Below, piece after piece: positions 48,596-58,788 of a stretch of DNA of 64,000 nt. The position numbers were made by a program, and so were the translations under genes. The notes beneath the pieces were generated by a model. That model had not been told where the DNA came from. It saw only the letters and a list, made by a program, of their open reading frames with translations, and did no database searches. The DNA comes from Colwellia sp. RSH04 (lineage in GTDB: Bacteria > Pseudomonadota > Gammaproteobacteria > Enterobacterales > Alteromonadaceae), in assembly GCF_003545765.1 (NCBI RefSeq), contig NZ_QXIO01000001.1, positions 744,001 to 808,000 of the forward strand. Direction: 5' to 3'. The stretch's first letter is position 1, and each line of letters opens with the position of its first letter.

Positions 48596-50826
48596 TAGTT
48601 TTTATCTTCCGAAGCTTCGAGTTTTTCTTGTTGTTCTAATGATTTTTTATACTCTTCGTATGATGGTTCGTTATATTTACTTTGTTCAAAACTGGTCTTT
48701 TCTTTACCCTCTTTATTATCTTTTATCGTTTTTTGGTATTCTTCAAACGAAGGTGGCAAAGCTAGCTTATCGTTCCACTTAGGCAAAATAGGCATATTTT
48801 CGTCGCTCATTAACGATAACCCTTCTTCTTGCTTACGAATTTGATCAGCACGAATATAGTTATATTTAGCCTGACTCATTTCGTCCATCAATTGACCATC
48901 TCGGATAATAGTCGGGCGTAAAAATACCATCAAGTTACGTTTACTGGTTTTATTACTGGTTGATTTAAATAAATGTCCAAGTAGTGGAATATCACCTAAA
49001 AGTGGCACTTTTTCTATGCTTTCTTGTACACTTTCATCAATTAAACCACCAAGTACTACCGTTGCTCCGCTGTCAGCCATTACCACGGTTTTAATTTCTC
49101 TTTTATCAATAGAGATATCTACACCCGCAGAGCCACTAACCGACGAAACTTCTTGTTCAATAATTAATTGTACGGCATCACCTTCATTAACTTGCGGTGT
49201 CACTCGCAATTTAACCCCTACTTCTTGGCGATCAACAGTTTGAAACGGGTTATTGTTATTACTGCCCGTGGCAGAGCCAGTAATAATAGGAACTTCCTGA
49301 CCAACAATAAAATAGGCTTCTTCATTATCTAGGGTAGTGATACTGGGTGTTGCTAGAATATTTGAATTCTTATCGCGACTAACGGCCTGCACAATAGCAC
49401 CCCAGTCATTTTTAACGATACCAAACATCATACCGCTAACCGCACTTAATACTTGCGCCAACGGCTCATAGTTGCCATCAACATCCGGTTTATTATACCC
49501 AGGAGTGACAACTTCACCATTGCTTGGACTAAATACTGGCGGAACATAGTCTCCAGGAGTCGACTCAGCCGCTTTAGCTGCAGCGGCAACACTCGAAATA
49601 GGCGCTGGCCCATTATTAAATTGCGTAAAGCCACCCGCTTCTGTAAACCATTGCACTCCTAAGTCAACACCATCACCTTCAAGTACTTCAACAATAATCG
49701 CTTCAACTAATACTTGTGCTCTGCGCACATCTAGTTGGCGAATTACCGCTTCAAGAGACACTAACATGTCAGGTTGAGCAGTAATAACCAGTGCATTGGT
49801 TGATTCATGGGCATCAATGCTAACATCACGCTTTTGCGAGCTACGAGTTTTGGTTTGAGCACCTGAGGTTTCAGCAACAATAGATTCACTAACCCCTTTG
49901 AGTACTTTCACTAAATCTTCTGCTTTTGAGTACTTAAGGTAATAGACACGAGTATTGCCGTTAGACTCTAACTCGCTATCTAAACGCTTCACTAAACGCA
50001 CAACACGCTCACGCGCTTTAACTTCACCACTAATAATGACGCTATTAGAGCGATCATCAGCAACAATTTTTGGAATCAAAAAAGTCGGTTGCCCAGCTTT
50101 ACCACTAGTCGGCTTATTCATGGCTTCAATAATTCGCACCATTTCACCCGCTGAAGCATACTGTAGTTTAATAATTTCTACGTCTTGGTCACCTGCTCTA
50201 TCAACACGCTCGATAATTTTAACTAAGCGATTAACAGTTGCAGCGGTACCGGTTAACATGATGACATTGGCAGGGTCGTAATTAACCACGTTACCGCCAC
50301 CCGCTTGATCAGACAATTGACGCAGCAAAGGCACTAACTCACGTACGGTGACATTTTTCACTTCAACCACGCGGGTAACCATTTCATCACCCAAAATACG
50401 ACTGTCACTACCTATCACAGGAATAGAAGCCGTTTTGGCATCTTTATTACGGATAATCTTGATGATGTTATTATCCATCTCAACCGCAGCAAAACCATAG
50501 ACTTCTAGAACATTTAAGAAGAATTGATAGTACTGGTCTTCACTCAATAAATCATAACTACGAACGTTAATTTTGCCTCTAACGTTGGGATCAACGATCA
50601 TGGTTTTCTTTAAATTTTTACCGACAATATTCACAAACTCGGTAATTTCAGTACCTTTAAAATTTGGCGAGTATTGTGCTGCGTGACTTTGTCCTACCAA
50701 GAACAAAGTGTTCATTGCACAGGCTGTCGTTAACGCGAGAATGAAATGTTTTAATTTATTATTCATGGTTACTTGCTTGTTAGAAAATGGGGCGTTTACA
50801 TTGTTACGCTTGAAAAAATTTATCAT
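48595..50826 (-). CDS. gspD: Type II secretion secretin GspD
   Basis: 743 residues including signal peptide (cleavage near GQSHA). It has the N0-N3 periplasmic domains ([24 protein letters not shown] onward, read in parts), the secretin core with [24 protein letters not shown] and [16 protein letters not shown], and a charged C-terminal S-domain with repeated EEYxK motifs. It forms the outer-membrane channel. The start is uncertain: the first ATG (used) lies 20 bp after gspC; a second at 50766 would give a shorter, more usual signal peptide. Confidence 0.95.
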   Translation of the reverse strand: MINFFKRNNVNAPFSNKQVTMNNKLKHFILALTTACAMNTLFLVGQSHAAQYSPNFKGTEITEFVNIVGKNLKKTMIVDPNVRGKINVRSYDLLSEDQYYQFFLNVLEVYGFAAVEMDNNIIKIIRNKDAKTASIPVIGSDSRILGDEMVTRVVEVKNVTVRELVPLLRQLSDQAGGGNVVNYDPANVIMLTGTAATVNRLVKIIERVDRAGDQDVEIIKLQYASAGEMVRIIEAMNKPTSGKAGQPTFLIPKIVADDRSNSVIISGEVKARERVVRLVKRLDSELESNGNTRVYYLKYSKAEDLVKVLKGVSESIVAETSGAQTKTRSSQKRDVSIDAHESTNALVITAQPDMLVSLEAVIRQLDVRRAQVLVEAIIVEVLEGDGVDLGVQWFTEAGGFTQFNNGPAPISSVAAAAKAAESTPGDYVPPVFSPSNGEVVTPGYNKPDVDGNYEPLAQVLSAVSGMMFGIVKNDWGAIVQAVSRDKNSNILATPSITTLDNEEAYFIVGQEVPIITGSATGSNNNNPFQTVDRQEVGVKLRVTPQVNEGDAVQLIIEQEVSSVSGSAGVDISIDKREIKTVVMADSGATVVLGGLIDESVQESIEKVPLLGDIPLLGHLFKSTSNKTSKRNLMVFLRPTIIRDGQLMDEMSQAKYNYIRADQIRKQEEGLSLMSDENMPILPKWNDKLALPPSFEEYQKTIKDNKEGKEKTSFEQSKYNEPSYEEYKKSLEQQEKLEASEDKN

Positions 50827-50846
50827 AATTATTGTTATCTCTGCGC

Positions 50847-51797
50847 TTACGGCTCAATACTAAAGAGAATTTCGGTCAGTGACCCTTTTCGCTCTACTAA
50901 TAAAGAAACATCTTTAGCTTGTTTCATTTCAGCCAGTGCTTTAGCTGCATCCCTAGTACTCGTTAAATCATAGCCATTCATTTGTACGGCAACATCGCCT
51001 GATTTTAACCCAGACAATTTAAAAAACTCTGGTTTTTTACCCGGTCTTAACGCGTAACCGACAATCTTACCATTTTTACGCTTCGGGTGAATCCTCAAGT
51101 GATCAGTAATCTTTCCCGGATTATCACTTAAATCGGCTCGTAACGTTTTAGCTTGTTGCTGTAATGCTTTATTGGCACGCTGATCTATCACCTCAGCCGT
51201 ACCTTTGGTTCGTTGTGGGCTTGGTAGAGGCTTTCTTTCAGGTCTTGCTTTTGACTCTAATGAATAAGCAGGTTGCTTGTAATCAAAACCATCTAGCATC
51301 AAGGTTTCTAATTGACCAGCGCGTTTTATTAATACTCGATCCATTAATACTTTTTCTAAGCTCGCTCTTGTTCCTACGATTAAATCACCAATACCATAGG
51401 TTTCTTGCTTACCTTGATGTTCAATAATAGCCGCAGCAGTCTCTTTACTATCACTAGCGACCAAACCTGATAATACTAACTTCAAATTAGTTTGCGGAGC
51501 ATCTTGTGCCTGCAAATCACTTGCTTGTACTTCTTTTTCAGTGAACACACCAAATAAATTTAAAGTCTGTAATTCATTTAAATTAAAAGATTTGTTATCA
51601 CTTTTAATCGCTTTGTTTTTTGACACTAACGCGACATTAGAAGACATATCAGTTTGAGGAACAAACAACCACGTCATCTGCGCCATTACATACGCTATAT
51701 ATGTAATTAAAATAACACTGACTACTTGCGCCGTTTTTTTCTGGGCAAGTTTAGTAAGTAACGGAGTGAATGATGTTAAATCAATTGATAAAGCCAT
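50847..51797 (-). CDS. gspC: Type II secretion inner-membrane protein GspC
   Basis: 316 residues. A membrane helix (about 22-42), the homology region (LNLFGVFTEK and LKLVLSGLVASD) that contacts the secretin, and a C-terminal PDZ domain (about 215-300, with GYALRPGKKPEFFKLSGLKSGDVAVQMNG read in parts). It couples the inner-membrane platform to GspD and helps recruit substrates. First gene of the gspCDEFGHIJKLMN operon. Confidence 0.95.
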   Translation of the reverse strand: MALSIDLTSFTPLLTKLAQKKTAQVVSVILITYIAYVMAQMTWLFVPQTDMSSNVALVSKNKAIKSDNKSFNLNELQTLNLFGVFTEKEVQASDLQAQDAPQTNLKLVLSGLVASDSKETAAAIIEHQGKQETYGIGDLIVGTRASLEKVLMDRVLIKRAGQLETLMLDGFDYKQPAYSLESKARPERKPLPSPQRTKGTAEVIDQRANKALQQQAKTLRADLSDNPGKITDHLRIHPKRKNGKIVGYALRPGKKPEFFKLSGLKSGDVAVQMNGYDLTSTRDAAKALAEMKQAKDVSLLVERKGSLTEILFSIEP

Positions 51798-51959
51798 ACT
51801 TCTTCTTTTTCTAATTAAATGACTGTTTTGTCTGCGTATTTGGCTAATAAAATAATCAGTTAAAATCGCTATTAGGCAAAGTGATGCCTAGGATGATACT
51901 TCAGCTACAACAAAGCAACAAGCAATGTAGGCAGTTTTTAACTAATATTTACAAAAGAG

Positions 51960-51978
51960 TTCGCTATGATATAGCGAA
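51960..51978. promoter_or_regulatory. Perfect palindrome in the gspC/hslR spacer
   Basis: TTCGCTAT-GAT-ATAGCGAA, 8-bp arms and a 3-bp centre, 85 bp before hslR and 163 bp before gspC. The symmetry suggests an operator for a dimeric regulator; a hairpin in a leader is the alternative. I do not recognise the regulator. Confidence 0.4.
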
Positions 51979-52062
51979 AGCAGACCAGTTATGTTAATTT
52001 GCGCACAAATTTTCAGGGTAAAATGACAATGTTAATGTCTGTCATTTATTAAGGTGATTTGC

Positions 52063-52464
52063 ATGGGTACACCACAAAGTGACTTAACTTCAACGCGATT
52101 AGATAAATGGCTATGGGCTGCACGGTTTTATAAAACCCGCGCCATTGCCAAGCAAATGATTGATGGTGGTAAAGTTTTCTATAATGGCCAACGAACTAAA
52201 TCAGGTAAAGCAGTGGTATTAGGTGACATCATCAAAATACGTCAAGGCTATGAAGAAAAAGAAGTTAAAATCATTGCAATTGCTGATAGACGTCGTGATG
52301 CCACGTTTGCACAAACACTCTATGCTGAAACTGAACAAAGCATCACCAGTCGTGAAAAAAATGCACTGGCTAGAAAACAAGGTATATTACTCAGCCCAGC
52401 CAGTGATACTAAGCCTGATAAAAAACAACGTAGAAAAATTCGAGAATTTAAAGAAAGGATATAA
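52063..52464 (+). CDS. hslR: Heat shock protein 15, ribosome-associated
   Basis: 133 residues. S4 RNA-binding domain at about 8-60 with TRLDKWLWAARFYKTRAIAKQMIDGG (read in parts), then a basic C-terminal tail. Hsp15 binds 50S subunits carrying a stalled nascent chain. ATG 52063 has AAGGTGA 6 nt upstream; an ATG or GTG-like start three codons earlier is less likely. hslO follows after 3 bp, the usual heat-shock pair. Confidence 0.94.
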   Translation: MGTPQSDLTSTRLDKWLWAARFYKTRAIAKQMIDGGKVFYNGQRTKSGKAVVLGDIIKIRQGYEEKEVKIIAIADRRRDATFAQTLYAETEQSITSREKNALARKQGILLSPASDTKPDKKQRRKIREFKERI

Positions 52465-52467
52465 ACC

Positions 52468-53328
52468 ATGAGCCAATTTGATGTATTAAATCGATATTTA
52501 TTCGCTGACTCACATGCCCGTGGAGAATTGGTTCAATTAGACCAGTGCTATAAAAGCATTATCAAAAACCATAATTACCCACAAGGGGTGCAAATATTAT
52601 TAGGTGAGCTACTTGCCGCAACAAGTTTGTTAACAGCCACACTAAAGTTTGAAGGTGATATAACCGTTCAACTTCAGGGCGATGGCCCTATTGGCTATTT
52701 ATCGGTTAGTGGTAATCATGAACAGCAAATGCGTGGTATCGCTAAACTCAAGCAAGATACTCAAGCAACGGGTTTACATGCCTTAATAGGCAAAGGCACA
52801 ATGGTGATTACCATTAGGCCAAGCAAAGGTGAAGCCTATCAAGGTGTTGTTGCTTTAGAGCATGATACGTTAGCTGAGTGCCTTGCACATTACTTTGAAG
52901 TATCTGAACAAATTCCAACCAAACTTTGGTTATTTGCAGACAGTCAAAAACAACTTGCTGGTGGCGCATTAGTACAATTATTGCCTGATGGCGACGATAA
53001 AGAAAAACAGCTCAATGATTTTGAACACTTAAGTCAGCTAAGCAACACGATTAAAGCAGAAGAAATATTTACCCTTGAAGCTGAAGCCTTACTATACCGT
53101 TTATACCATCAAGAACAAGTTAACCTCTTTGAACCACAAAAAATTAGTTATGTGTGTGGTTGCTCTGAGGAAAAATGTTTAGCGGCTATTTCGCAAATAG
53201 AACCGAGTGAAATCAGCGCTATTTTAAAAGAGCAAGGTAAAATTTCTATGCATTGTGATTTTTGCTTAACAACTTACGATTTTGATGAAGCTAAACTTCA
53301 AGGTTTCATTTCGAAACTTAAACATTAG
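52468..53328 (+). CDS. hslO: Redox-regulated chaperone Hsp33
   Basis: 286 residues. The C-terminal redox switch CGCSEEKC ... HCDFC supplies the zinc-binding Cys (CxC about 230 and CxxC about 264). N-terminal DVLNRYLFADSHARGELVQL and LLGELLAA are family signatures. The chaperone is activated by oxidation plus unfolding stress. Co-transcribed with hslR (3-bp gap). Confidence 0.97.
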   Translation: MSQFDVLNRYLFADSHARGELVQLDQCYKSIIKNHNYPQGVQILLGELLAATSLLTATLKFEGDITVQLQGDGPIGYLSVSGNHEQQMRGIAKLKQDTQATGLHALIGKGTMVITIRPSKGEAYQGVVALEHDTLAECLAHYFEVSEQIPTKLWLFADSQKQLAGGALVQLLPDGDDKEKQLNDFEHLSQLSNTIKAEEIFTLEAEALLYRLYHQEQVNLFEPQKISYVCGCSEEKCLAAISQIEPSEISAILKEQGKISMHCDFCLTTYDFDEAKLQGFISKLKH

Positions 53329-53627
53329 GTTTTACTTACCTTTTATTAACAAAGCTGCCTTGTTTATGCTTTTTTTTAATTCAAAGTGAATTAAATGCAT
53401 AAACAAGCTCTTCTCTCCTACCCCTTTAAACATCAACACAAATCTAGATTTATTAAACAAATCAATAGAATTTAGTGTTCATTCATGTCACTTATATTGA
53501 AAACTTTCATATTAAACGATTTTTTTCTTTCGTTTTGTTAGTTAATCGCCTAAAATACCGCCTGAATATAAGCATGAAAACTTTCAAACCCCACAAAAAT
53601 TTTGTCATACCTAGGAGATGATGTGCT
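53329..53627. other. hslO-pckA intergenic region
   Basis: 299 bp without a supported gene. It holds the hairpin at 53359-53407 and then an AT-rich stretch expected to carry the pckA promoter. I see no convincing -10/-35 pair. GGAG lies 8 nt before the pckA ATG. Confidence 0.5.
53359..53407. terminator. Long two-part hairpin after hslO
   Basis: Outer arms CTTGTTTATGC (53359-53369) and GCATAAACAAG (53397-53407) pair perfectly; inner arms TTAATTCA (53376-53383) and TGAATTAA (53387-53394) also do. They are separated by a bulge of T on one side. It starts 31 bp after the hslO stop and may end the transcript or protect its 3' end. Confidence 0.5.
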
Positions 53628-55238
53628 ATGACCGCCATAGAAAACTCGATTGATTTGTCACAATACGGCATAACGAATGTTAGTGAAGTTGTTTACAATC
53701 CTTCTTATGAGTTACTTTTTGCCGAAGAAACAAGAGCTGATTTAGAAGGCTTTGATAAAGGTGTCGTTACTGAGCTTGGCGCGGTCAATGTGAATACTGG
53801 TATATTTACTGGTCGTTCTCCTAAAGATAAGTACATTGTTCGTGATGAAGTAACCCGTGATACGGTTTGGTGGTCAGATCAAGGTAAAAATGACAATAAG
53901 CCTATGTCTGAAGAAACATGGGGCGAGTTAAAAACATTAGTAACGACTCAGTTATCTGGTAAGCGCTTATTTGTGGTGGATACTTATTGTGGCGCTTGTG
54001 AAAACACTCGCTTGAAAGTTCGCTTTATTACTGAAGTTGCATGGCAAGCTCATTTTGTTAAAAACATGTTCATTCGTCCTTCTGACGAAGAGCTTAGCAC
54101 GTATGAACCTGACTTTGTGGTGATGAATGGTGCGAAAACTACTAACCCTAACTGGGAAGCACAAGGGTTAAATTCAGAGAACTTTGTTGCCTTCAACTTA
54201 ACTGAAAAAATTCAATTAATTGGTGGTACTTGGTACGGTGGTGAAATGAAAAAAGGTATGTTCTCTATGATGAACTACTTATTACCACTTCAAGGTATTG
54301 CATCAATGCACTGTAGCGCCAACGTAGGTAAAGATGGCGATGTAGCAGTATTCTTCGGTTTATCGGGAACAGGTAAAACAACCCTTTCTACCGATCCTAA
54401 GCGTGAGCTAATTGGTGATGATGAACATGGTTGGGATGACACTGGTGTTTTCAACTTTGAAGGCGGTTGTTACGCAAAAACGATTAAGTTAAGCAAAGAA
54501 AACGAACCAGATATCTACAATGCTATTCGTCGCGATGCATTACTAGAAAACGTTACCGTTGCCGAAGATGGTACTATTGATTTTGATGATAACTCACGTA
54601 CTGAAAATACACGTGTGTCATACCCAATTCATCACATTGATAATATTGTTAAGCCAGTTTCTCGTGCAGGTCACGCGAAAAAGGTTATCTTTTTAACTGC
54701 AGATGCCTTTGGTGTTTTACCCCCTGTAGCTAAACTAACACCTGAGCAAACTGAATACTACTTCCTTTCAGGTTTCACCGCGAAGCTTGCAGGTACTGAA
54801 CGTGGTATTACAGAACCAACACCAACATTCTCTAGCTGTTTCGGTGCGGCATTCTTAAGCTTACATCCTACACAATACGCTGAAGTTTTACACAAGCGTA
54901 TGGAAGCAGCGGGTGCAGAAGCTTACTTAGTCAACACAGGTTGGAACGGTACTGGTAAACGTATTTCAATTAAAGCAACCCGTGCAATTATTGATTCAAT
55001 CTTAGATGGTTCAATTGATGATGCAGAAACAACGGTTATTCCTATGTTTAACCTTGAAGTACCAAATACCGTTGCGGGCGTTGAAGGTGATATTCTTGAT
55101 CCAAGAAACACTTACGAAGAGCAAAGCGAGTGGCACACTAAAGCCGTAGACTTAGCAAACCGTTTTGTTAATAACTTTGATAAGTTCACTGATACTGACA
55201 ATGGTAAATCTTTAGTTGCTGCTGGCCCGCAAGTATAG
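53628..55238 (+). CDS. pckA: Phosphoenolpyruvate carboxykinase (ATP)
   Basis: 536 residues, the normal length. It converts oxaloacetate and ATP to PEP, the entry step of gluconeogenesis. [26 protein letters not shown], the kinase P-loop [13 protein letters not shown] (about 241-253) and [22 protein letters not shown] are all textbook. A strong ribosome site GGAGATGATG precedes the ATG. Own terminator downstream. Consistent with growth on amino acids or organic acids in the sea. Confidence 0.98.
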   Translation: MTAIENSIDLSQYGITNVSEVVYNPSYELLFAEETRADLEGFDKGVVTELGAVNVNTGIFTGRSPKDKYIVRDEVTRDTVWWSDQGKNDNKPMSEETWGELKTLVTTQLSGKRLFVVDTYCGACENTRLKVRFITEVAWQAHFVKNMFIRPSDEELSTYEPDFVVMNGAKTTNPNWEAQGLNSENFVAFNLTEKIQLIGGTWYGGEMKKGMFSMMNYLLPLQGIASMHCSANVGKDGDVAVFFGLSGTGKTTLSTDPKRELIGDDEHGWDDTGVFNFEGGCYAKTIKLSKENEPDIYNAIRRDALLENVTVAEDGTIDFDDNSRTENTRVSYPIHHIDNIVKPVSRAGHAKKVIFLTADAFGVLPPVAKLTPEQTEYYFLSGFTAKLAGTERGITEPTPTFSSCFGAAFLSLHPTQYAEVLHKRMEAAGAEAYLVNTGWNGTGKRISIKATRAIIDSILDGSIDDAETTVIPMFNLEVPNTVAGVEGDILDPRNTYEEQSEWHTKAVDLANRFVNNFDKFTDTDNGKSLVAAGPQV

Positions 55239-55263
55239 CCAAGCATTAACAACTTAAAAAAAC

Positions 55264-55294
55264 AAAAGCCTGTTATTCATTAACAGGCTTTTTT
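55264..55294 (+). terminator. Rho-independent terminator of pckA
   Basis: 12-bp stem AAAAGCCTGTTA/TAACAGGCTTTT with a 5-nt loop and a T-run; 25 bp past the pckA stop. It could also act on the convergent envZ side, but the T-run there is weaker. Confidence 0.9.
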
Positions 55295-55361
55295 GTTTGT
55301 TCAAATTACATTGTAAATGCAAAGGCTTTTAACATATCAGAATAATCAGTACTCGCTTAAG

Positions 55362-56660
55362 TTATAAAAAAGACATAGGTAAAGACACTTTCGCTTCCAA
55401 GCCGCCTGATTCTTTATTCGATAAAACCACTTTACCGCCATGTGTATCAACAATACGTTTAATAATTGCTAATCCTAAACCGCTACCTTCAGTTCCTCGT
55501 GCAGTATCACCTTGAGTAAAGGGCTGAAACAGTCTTTCAATGTCTTCTTCTGGAATACCATTCCCTTGATCGCTTACTTTAAAGAACACTGTTTTAGTGG
55601 CTTTATCGACACCGGTAAACACCTCAATCTTATCTGAGGTATAACGAATAGCATTTTGTACCAAGTTAGCAAGTACTCGCTTCATAGCAACATGTCTAAT
55701 TGGAATTTTAGGACAATCTTCTGGATGAAAGGTAATTTCTCTATCTGCTGGTGTTTCAATTTGTAGTGCTTCTTGAACGAGCACATTTAAATCACCCAAC
55801 TCTGCTTTATCTTTACTATCATGGCGAATGTAATCAATAAACTGATCGATGATATTATTCATGTCGTCAATATCTGTTTCTATACCTTCTTTTAAAAAGG
55901 CGTCTTGTTCATTCATCATCTCGCTTGCTAAGCGAATACGCGTTAAAGGCGTGCGTAGATCATGGGATATTCCTGCCATCAATAAATTACGGTCATCTTC
56001 TAGTTGCTTAATCCCTTTAGACATATGGTTAAACGCTTGAGTTACCGCCATTATTTCCGAGGTACCACCTTCTGTAAGTGGTTCAGGAAAATCTCCTCGA
56101 CCAACATCTTCTGCGGCACGCTGTAACGATTTCAACGGACGGTTTAATTGCCTAACAAAAACCCAGCCACCAATAATACTTAGTAAACCTATCACTAATA
56201 AGAAGAAGACTAAGGGTGAAAAGTTACCTTTATCCATACCATCTACAGGAATTTGAACCCATAAATGCGGTGCTTGAGGCGGGCGGATCCAAAACAAATA
56301 TTCATCTCCATGAGAAATCCTTACTTCTGCTTGGCCACCAAGTAACTCACTCATTTCCTGTGAAATCATCGGGTAAAAAGTCGCTTCAGCTAAACCTAAG
56401 CGCAATGCATCAAACTCTCGATAAACGCCGATACCCGTTTCATGGTGAAATGCTTTTGCCATTTTAGGGCTTAAATTTGCGTCTTCAATATCAATAAACA
56501 CAACACGAACCTGTTTTGCTAACAGTTGATTCAATTGCTGTTGATGTGGCTGCACAACATAAAGTGAAAAGGTTATATAAATAACTATCTGATTAAGAAA
56601 TAAGAGCAAGCCAATTAATAAAACAGTTTGACCAAATGCGCTACGCGGTAATATTTTCAT
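55362..56660 (-). CDS. envZ: Osmolarity sensor histidine kinase EnvZ
   Basis: 432 residues. Two membrane helices (about 9-33 and 152-172) flank a periplasmic domain; a HAMP domain follows, then the H box [16 protein letters not shown] (phospho-His near 230), N box [13 protein letters not shown] and G boxes [19 protein letters not shown] and [18 protein letters not shown]. It senses osmolarity or envelope state and phosphorylates OmpR. Unlike E. coli, where the genes overlap, a 112-bp gap with a hairpin separates it from ompR. Confidence 0.95.
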   Translation of the reverse strand: MKILPRSAFGQTVLLIGLLLFLNQIVIYITFSLYVVQPHQQQLNQLLAKQVRVVFIDIEDANLSPKMAKAFHHETGIGVYREFDALRLGLAEATFYPMISQEMSELLGGQAEVRISHGDEYLFWIRPPQAPHLWVQIPVDGMDKGNFSPLVFFLLVIGLLSIIGGWVFVRQLNRPLKSLQRAAEDVGRGDFPEPLTEGGTSEIMAVTQAFNHMSKGIKQLEDDRNLLMAGISHDLRTPLTRIRLASEMMNEQDAFLKEGIETDIDDMNNIIDQFIDYIRHDSKDKAELGDLNVLVQEALQIETPADREITFHPEDCPKIPIRHVAMKRVLANLVQNAIRYTSDKIEVFTGVDKATKTVFFKVSDQGNGIPEEDIERLFQPFTQGDTARGTEGSGLGLAIIKRIVDTHGGKVVLSNKESGGLEAKVSLPMSFL

Positions 56661-56772
56661 GAAAAGTTTCTATGACTTATTTTTGAGGAGGTAAAGTCTC
56701 GCTTCACAAGAGATGTTCGCTAGAACGCGATTCATTGAAAAACAATGATCGCGCTAAGCGTATGATGCTTAA
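56661..56772 (-). other. ompR-envZ intercistronic spacer with hairpin
   Basis: Arms CGCGATTCATTG (56726-56737) and CAATGATCGCG (56743-56753) pair with one bulged base around an A-rich 5-nt loop. AGGAGG at about 56684-56690 (read on the plus strand) is a coincidence of orientation, not an envZ ribosome site. Confidence 0.5.
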
Positions 56773-57495
56773 TTATACTGGTGCTCCATCTGGCACAAAC
56801 ACATAACCTAATCCCCACACGGTTTGTAAATAACGGGGTTTTGCAGGGTCATCTTCAAGCATTCTTCGTAAGCGTGATACCTGAACATCAATACTTCGCT
56901 CTAAGGCAGAATAATCCCTGCCTCGCGCTAAATTCATCAATTTATCACGCGATAATGGTTCTCTTGGATGAGTGACCAAAGCTTTAAGTACGGCAAATTC
57001 ACCACTAGTCAATGGCATACTGATATCATCTTTTTGCATTTCGCGCGTCGCCAAGTTTAATTGGTAATCGCCAAATTCAATAATATTTTCTTCGAGTGAT
57101 GGAGCACCGGGCGCTTCTTGTACTCGTCGACGAAGTACGGCTTTAATACGAGCAAGCAACTCTCTTGGGTTAAATGGTTTAGGCATATAATCATCTGCCC
57201 CCAACTCTAAACCAATGATACGATCCACTTCATCCCCTTTCGCCGTTAACATAACAATAGGAATGTTATTTGAACCTTGGCGTAAGCGACGACAAATTGA
57301 TAACCCATCTTCACCTGGCAACATTAAATCAAGCACTAACAAATGAAAATTTTCTCTTTCTAACAAGCGGTCCATTTGCTCTGAGCTCGCAGCACTACGC
57401 ACCGTAAAACCTTGTTCTACAAGGTAACGCTCTAATAACGAGCGTAAGCGCATATCATCATCTACTACTAAAATTTTCTGCGTTTCATGTGTCAT
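56773..57495 (-). CDS. ompR: Response regulator OmpR
   Basis: 240 residues. Receiver domain with VDDDMRLRSLLERYL and the phosphoacceptor Asp in LLVLDLMLPGEDGL (about 55), then LTAKGDEVDRIIGLELGADDYMPKPFNPRELLARI (read in parts). The winged-helix DNA-binding domain ends DVQVSRLRRMLEDDPAKPRYLQTVWGLGYVFVP. It pairs with EnvZ to control porin genes. The fit to E. coli OmpR is close over the whole length. Confidence 0.97.
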   Translation of the reverse strand: MTHETQKILVVDDDMRLRSLLERYLVEQGFTVRSAASSEQMDRLLERENFHLLVLDLMLPGEDGLSICRRLRQGSNNIPIVMLTAKGDEVDRIIGLELGADDYMPKPFNPRELLARIKAVLRRRVQEAPGAPSLEENIIEFGDYQLNLATREMQKDDISMPLTSGEFAVLKALVTHPREPLSRDKLMNLARGRDYSALERSIDVQVSRLRRMLEDDPAKPRYLQTVWGLGYVFVPDGAPV

Positions 57496-57645
57496 ATCTT
57501 TCTCTCAATACCAGACTTTTTATTCTATCGTTACAGCTACTATAAGTGATCACCACTAATAATCAAAAGCAGTAACGGTAAATCCAAGCCGCCTTTTGTT
57601 ACAATTTATGAATAGTATTCTCAACATGCATGAGATGTTAACTGT

Positions 57646-58137
57646 TTATTTTAAATAGTGAATTGATTGTTCAGTAACACATTGAGTAAAACTACGTTTT
57701 CTTTCTTCACGTGATAACGATGCAATCGCTTGCTTAACTAGTTTCATTTTCTGTTGGCGTTCAGATTTAGGTAAATGTGATAATTGCTCATGAAAACAGC
57801 CTAACAAACCAAAGTTCAATGCAATTTCTGATTGCATAGTATCTTCGTTCAAGCATATCGTTAATTTTTGAGCCAATAAATCCCTGTCCATGGCAACTAG
57901 TGCGGGTATATCATAATGTTTGTCATCAGTTTTACGTACTTTATTGCAACTAAAAAACATATCTGCGACTGCAACAACAGGAATTAAAGCCTCGTGCTGC
58001 TGACTAAAACGTTGCTTCAACCATTCATTATGTTCAGCTGTATTGTCAGCTTCTTCCATACTGTATGCTATCGACTGCTCTGATAGAATCAAAAAGACCA
58101 CAAGTATATTAGCAATAAATTTTATCCCTAATTTCAT
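57646..58137 (-). CDS. Exported protein with four cysteines, function unknown
   Basis: 163 residues. A signal peptide (about 1-26, MKLGIKFIANILVVFLILSE then QSIAYS) is followed by a helical, charged domain with Cys at about 64, 95, 114 and 153, evenly spread, as if forming two disulfides. I recognise no family. I start at ATG 58137 to begin with the signal peptide; an upstream ATG at 58194 adds 19 polar and hydrophobic residues. It diverges from a TlpA-type thioredoxin 98 bp away, which may act on its cysteines; that is inference from position. Confidence 0.65.
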   Translation of the reverse strand: MKLGIKFIANILVVFLILSEQSIAYSMEEADNTAEHNEWLKQRFSQQHEALIPVVAVADMFFSCNKVRKTDDKHYDIPALVAMDRDLLAQKLTICLNEDTMQSEIALNFGLLGCFHEQLSHLPKSERQQKMKLVKQAIASLSREERKRSFTQCVTEQSIHYLK

Positions 58138-58235
58138 ATAATTAAGCTCAAAAATAGTGAAAGATATTTGTATATGACTATTGTGCGTTATCATACATAC
58201 TAAGTATAGATTTAATCTAACATTTTGGAGTGTTA

Positions 58236-58718
58236 ATGAATAAGTTAACTCAATATTTGATATTACTTTTTATTGGTTCAACTCTCACCATTTTTACTAG
58301 TTTAAAAGTTAGTGCACAAGAGACATTAGAAGCATTTGATAAATTGATGCAGCAACATCAAGGTAAAGTAGTCTATCTAGATTTTTGGGCTTCGTGGTGT
58401 ACACCTTGTCGAAAGTCATTCCCTTGGATGAATGAAATGCAAGCAAAGTATCAAGCACAAGATCTGGTGGTACTTAGTGTAAACCTTGATGCAAACAAAA
58501 CGCTTGCAGAAAAGTTCTTGTTAGAAACACCAGCCCAATTTGATATTTTTTACGATCCTAAAGGAAAGGTTGCCAAAAAATTTAAGCTCAAAGGCATGCC
58601 AAGCAGTTATTTATTTAACCGAAACGGTAAACTAGTTAGCGCTCATACTGGCTTTAATGGCGATAAAAAAAGAAAATATGAGCAGGAAATCAGACAGGAA
58701 TTAAACTTAACAAATTAG
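58236..58718 (+). CDS. TlpA/ResA-type periplasmic thioredoxin
   Basis: 160 residues. Signal peptide or anchor at about 5-27, then a thioredoxin fold with VYLDFWASWCTPCRKSFPWM; active-site Cys 55 and 58, and the cis-Pro in GMPSSYLF. TlpA-like proteins reduce disulfides in the periplasm, often for cytochrome c or copper-site assembly. The substrate is unknown. ATG 58236 with TGGAG 5 nt upstream is preferred over a GTG two codons earlier. Confidence 0.88.
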   Translation: MNKLTQYLILLFIGSTLTIFTSLKVSAQETLEAFDKLMQQHQGKVVYLDFWASWCTPCRKSFPWMNEMQAKYQAQDLVVLSVNLDANKTLAEKFLLETPAQFDIFYDPKGKVAKKFKLKGMPSSYLFNRNGKLVSAHTGFNGDKKRKYEQEIRQELNLTN

Positions 58719-58788
58719 CGCACGTTGATCTTGTGAGATGCTTTTTGCAACGAAAGAAAAACACGCGCTAATAAATAATAATAAGCTT

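Noticed and set aside
48354..48782. 142-codon open frame on the plus strand across the gspD/gspE junction
   Set aside because: Antisense to two well-conserved genes, with a Ser-rich composition typical of shadow frames.
39979..51797. gsp operon as an acquired secretion island
   Set aside because: Base composition looks like its neighbours, flanks are core genes (yrfG, hslR) and no mobile ends are visible; it appears ancestral.
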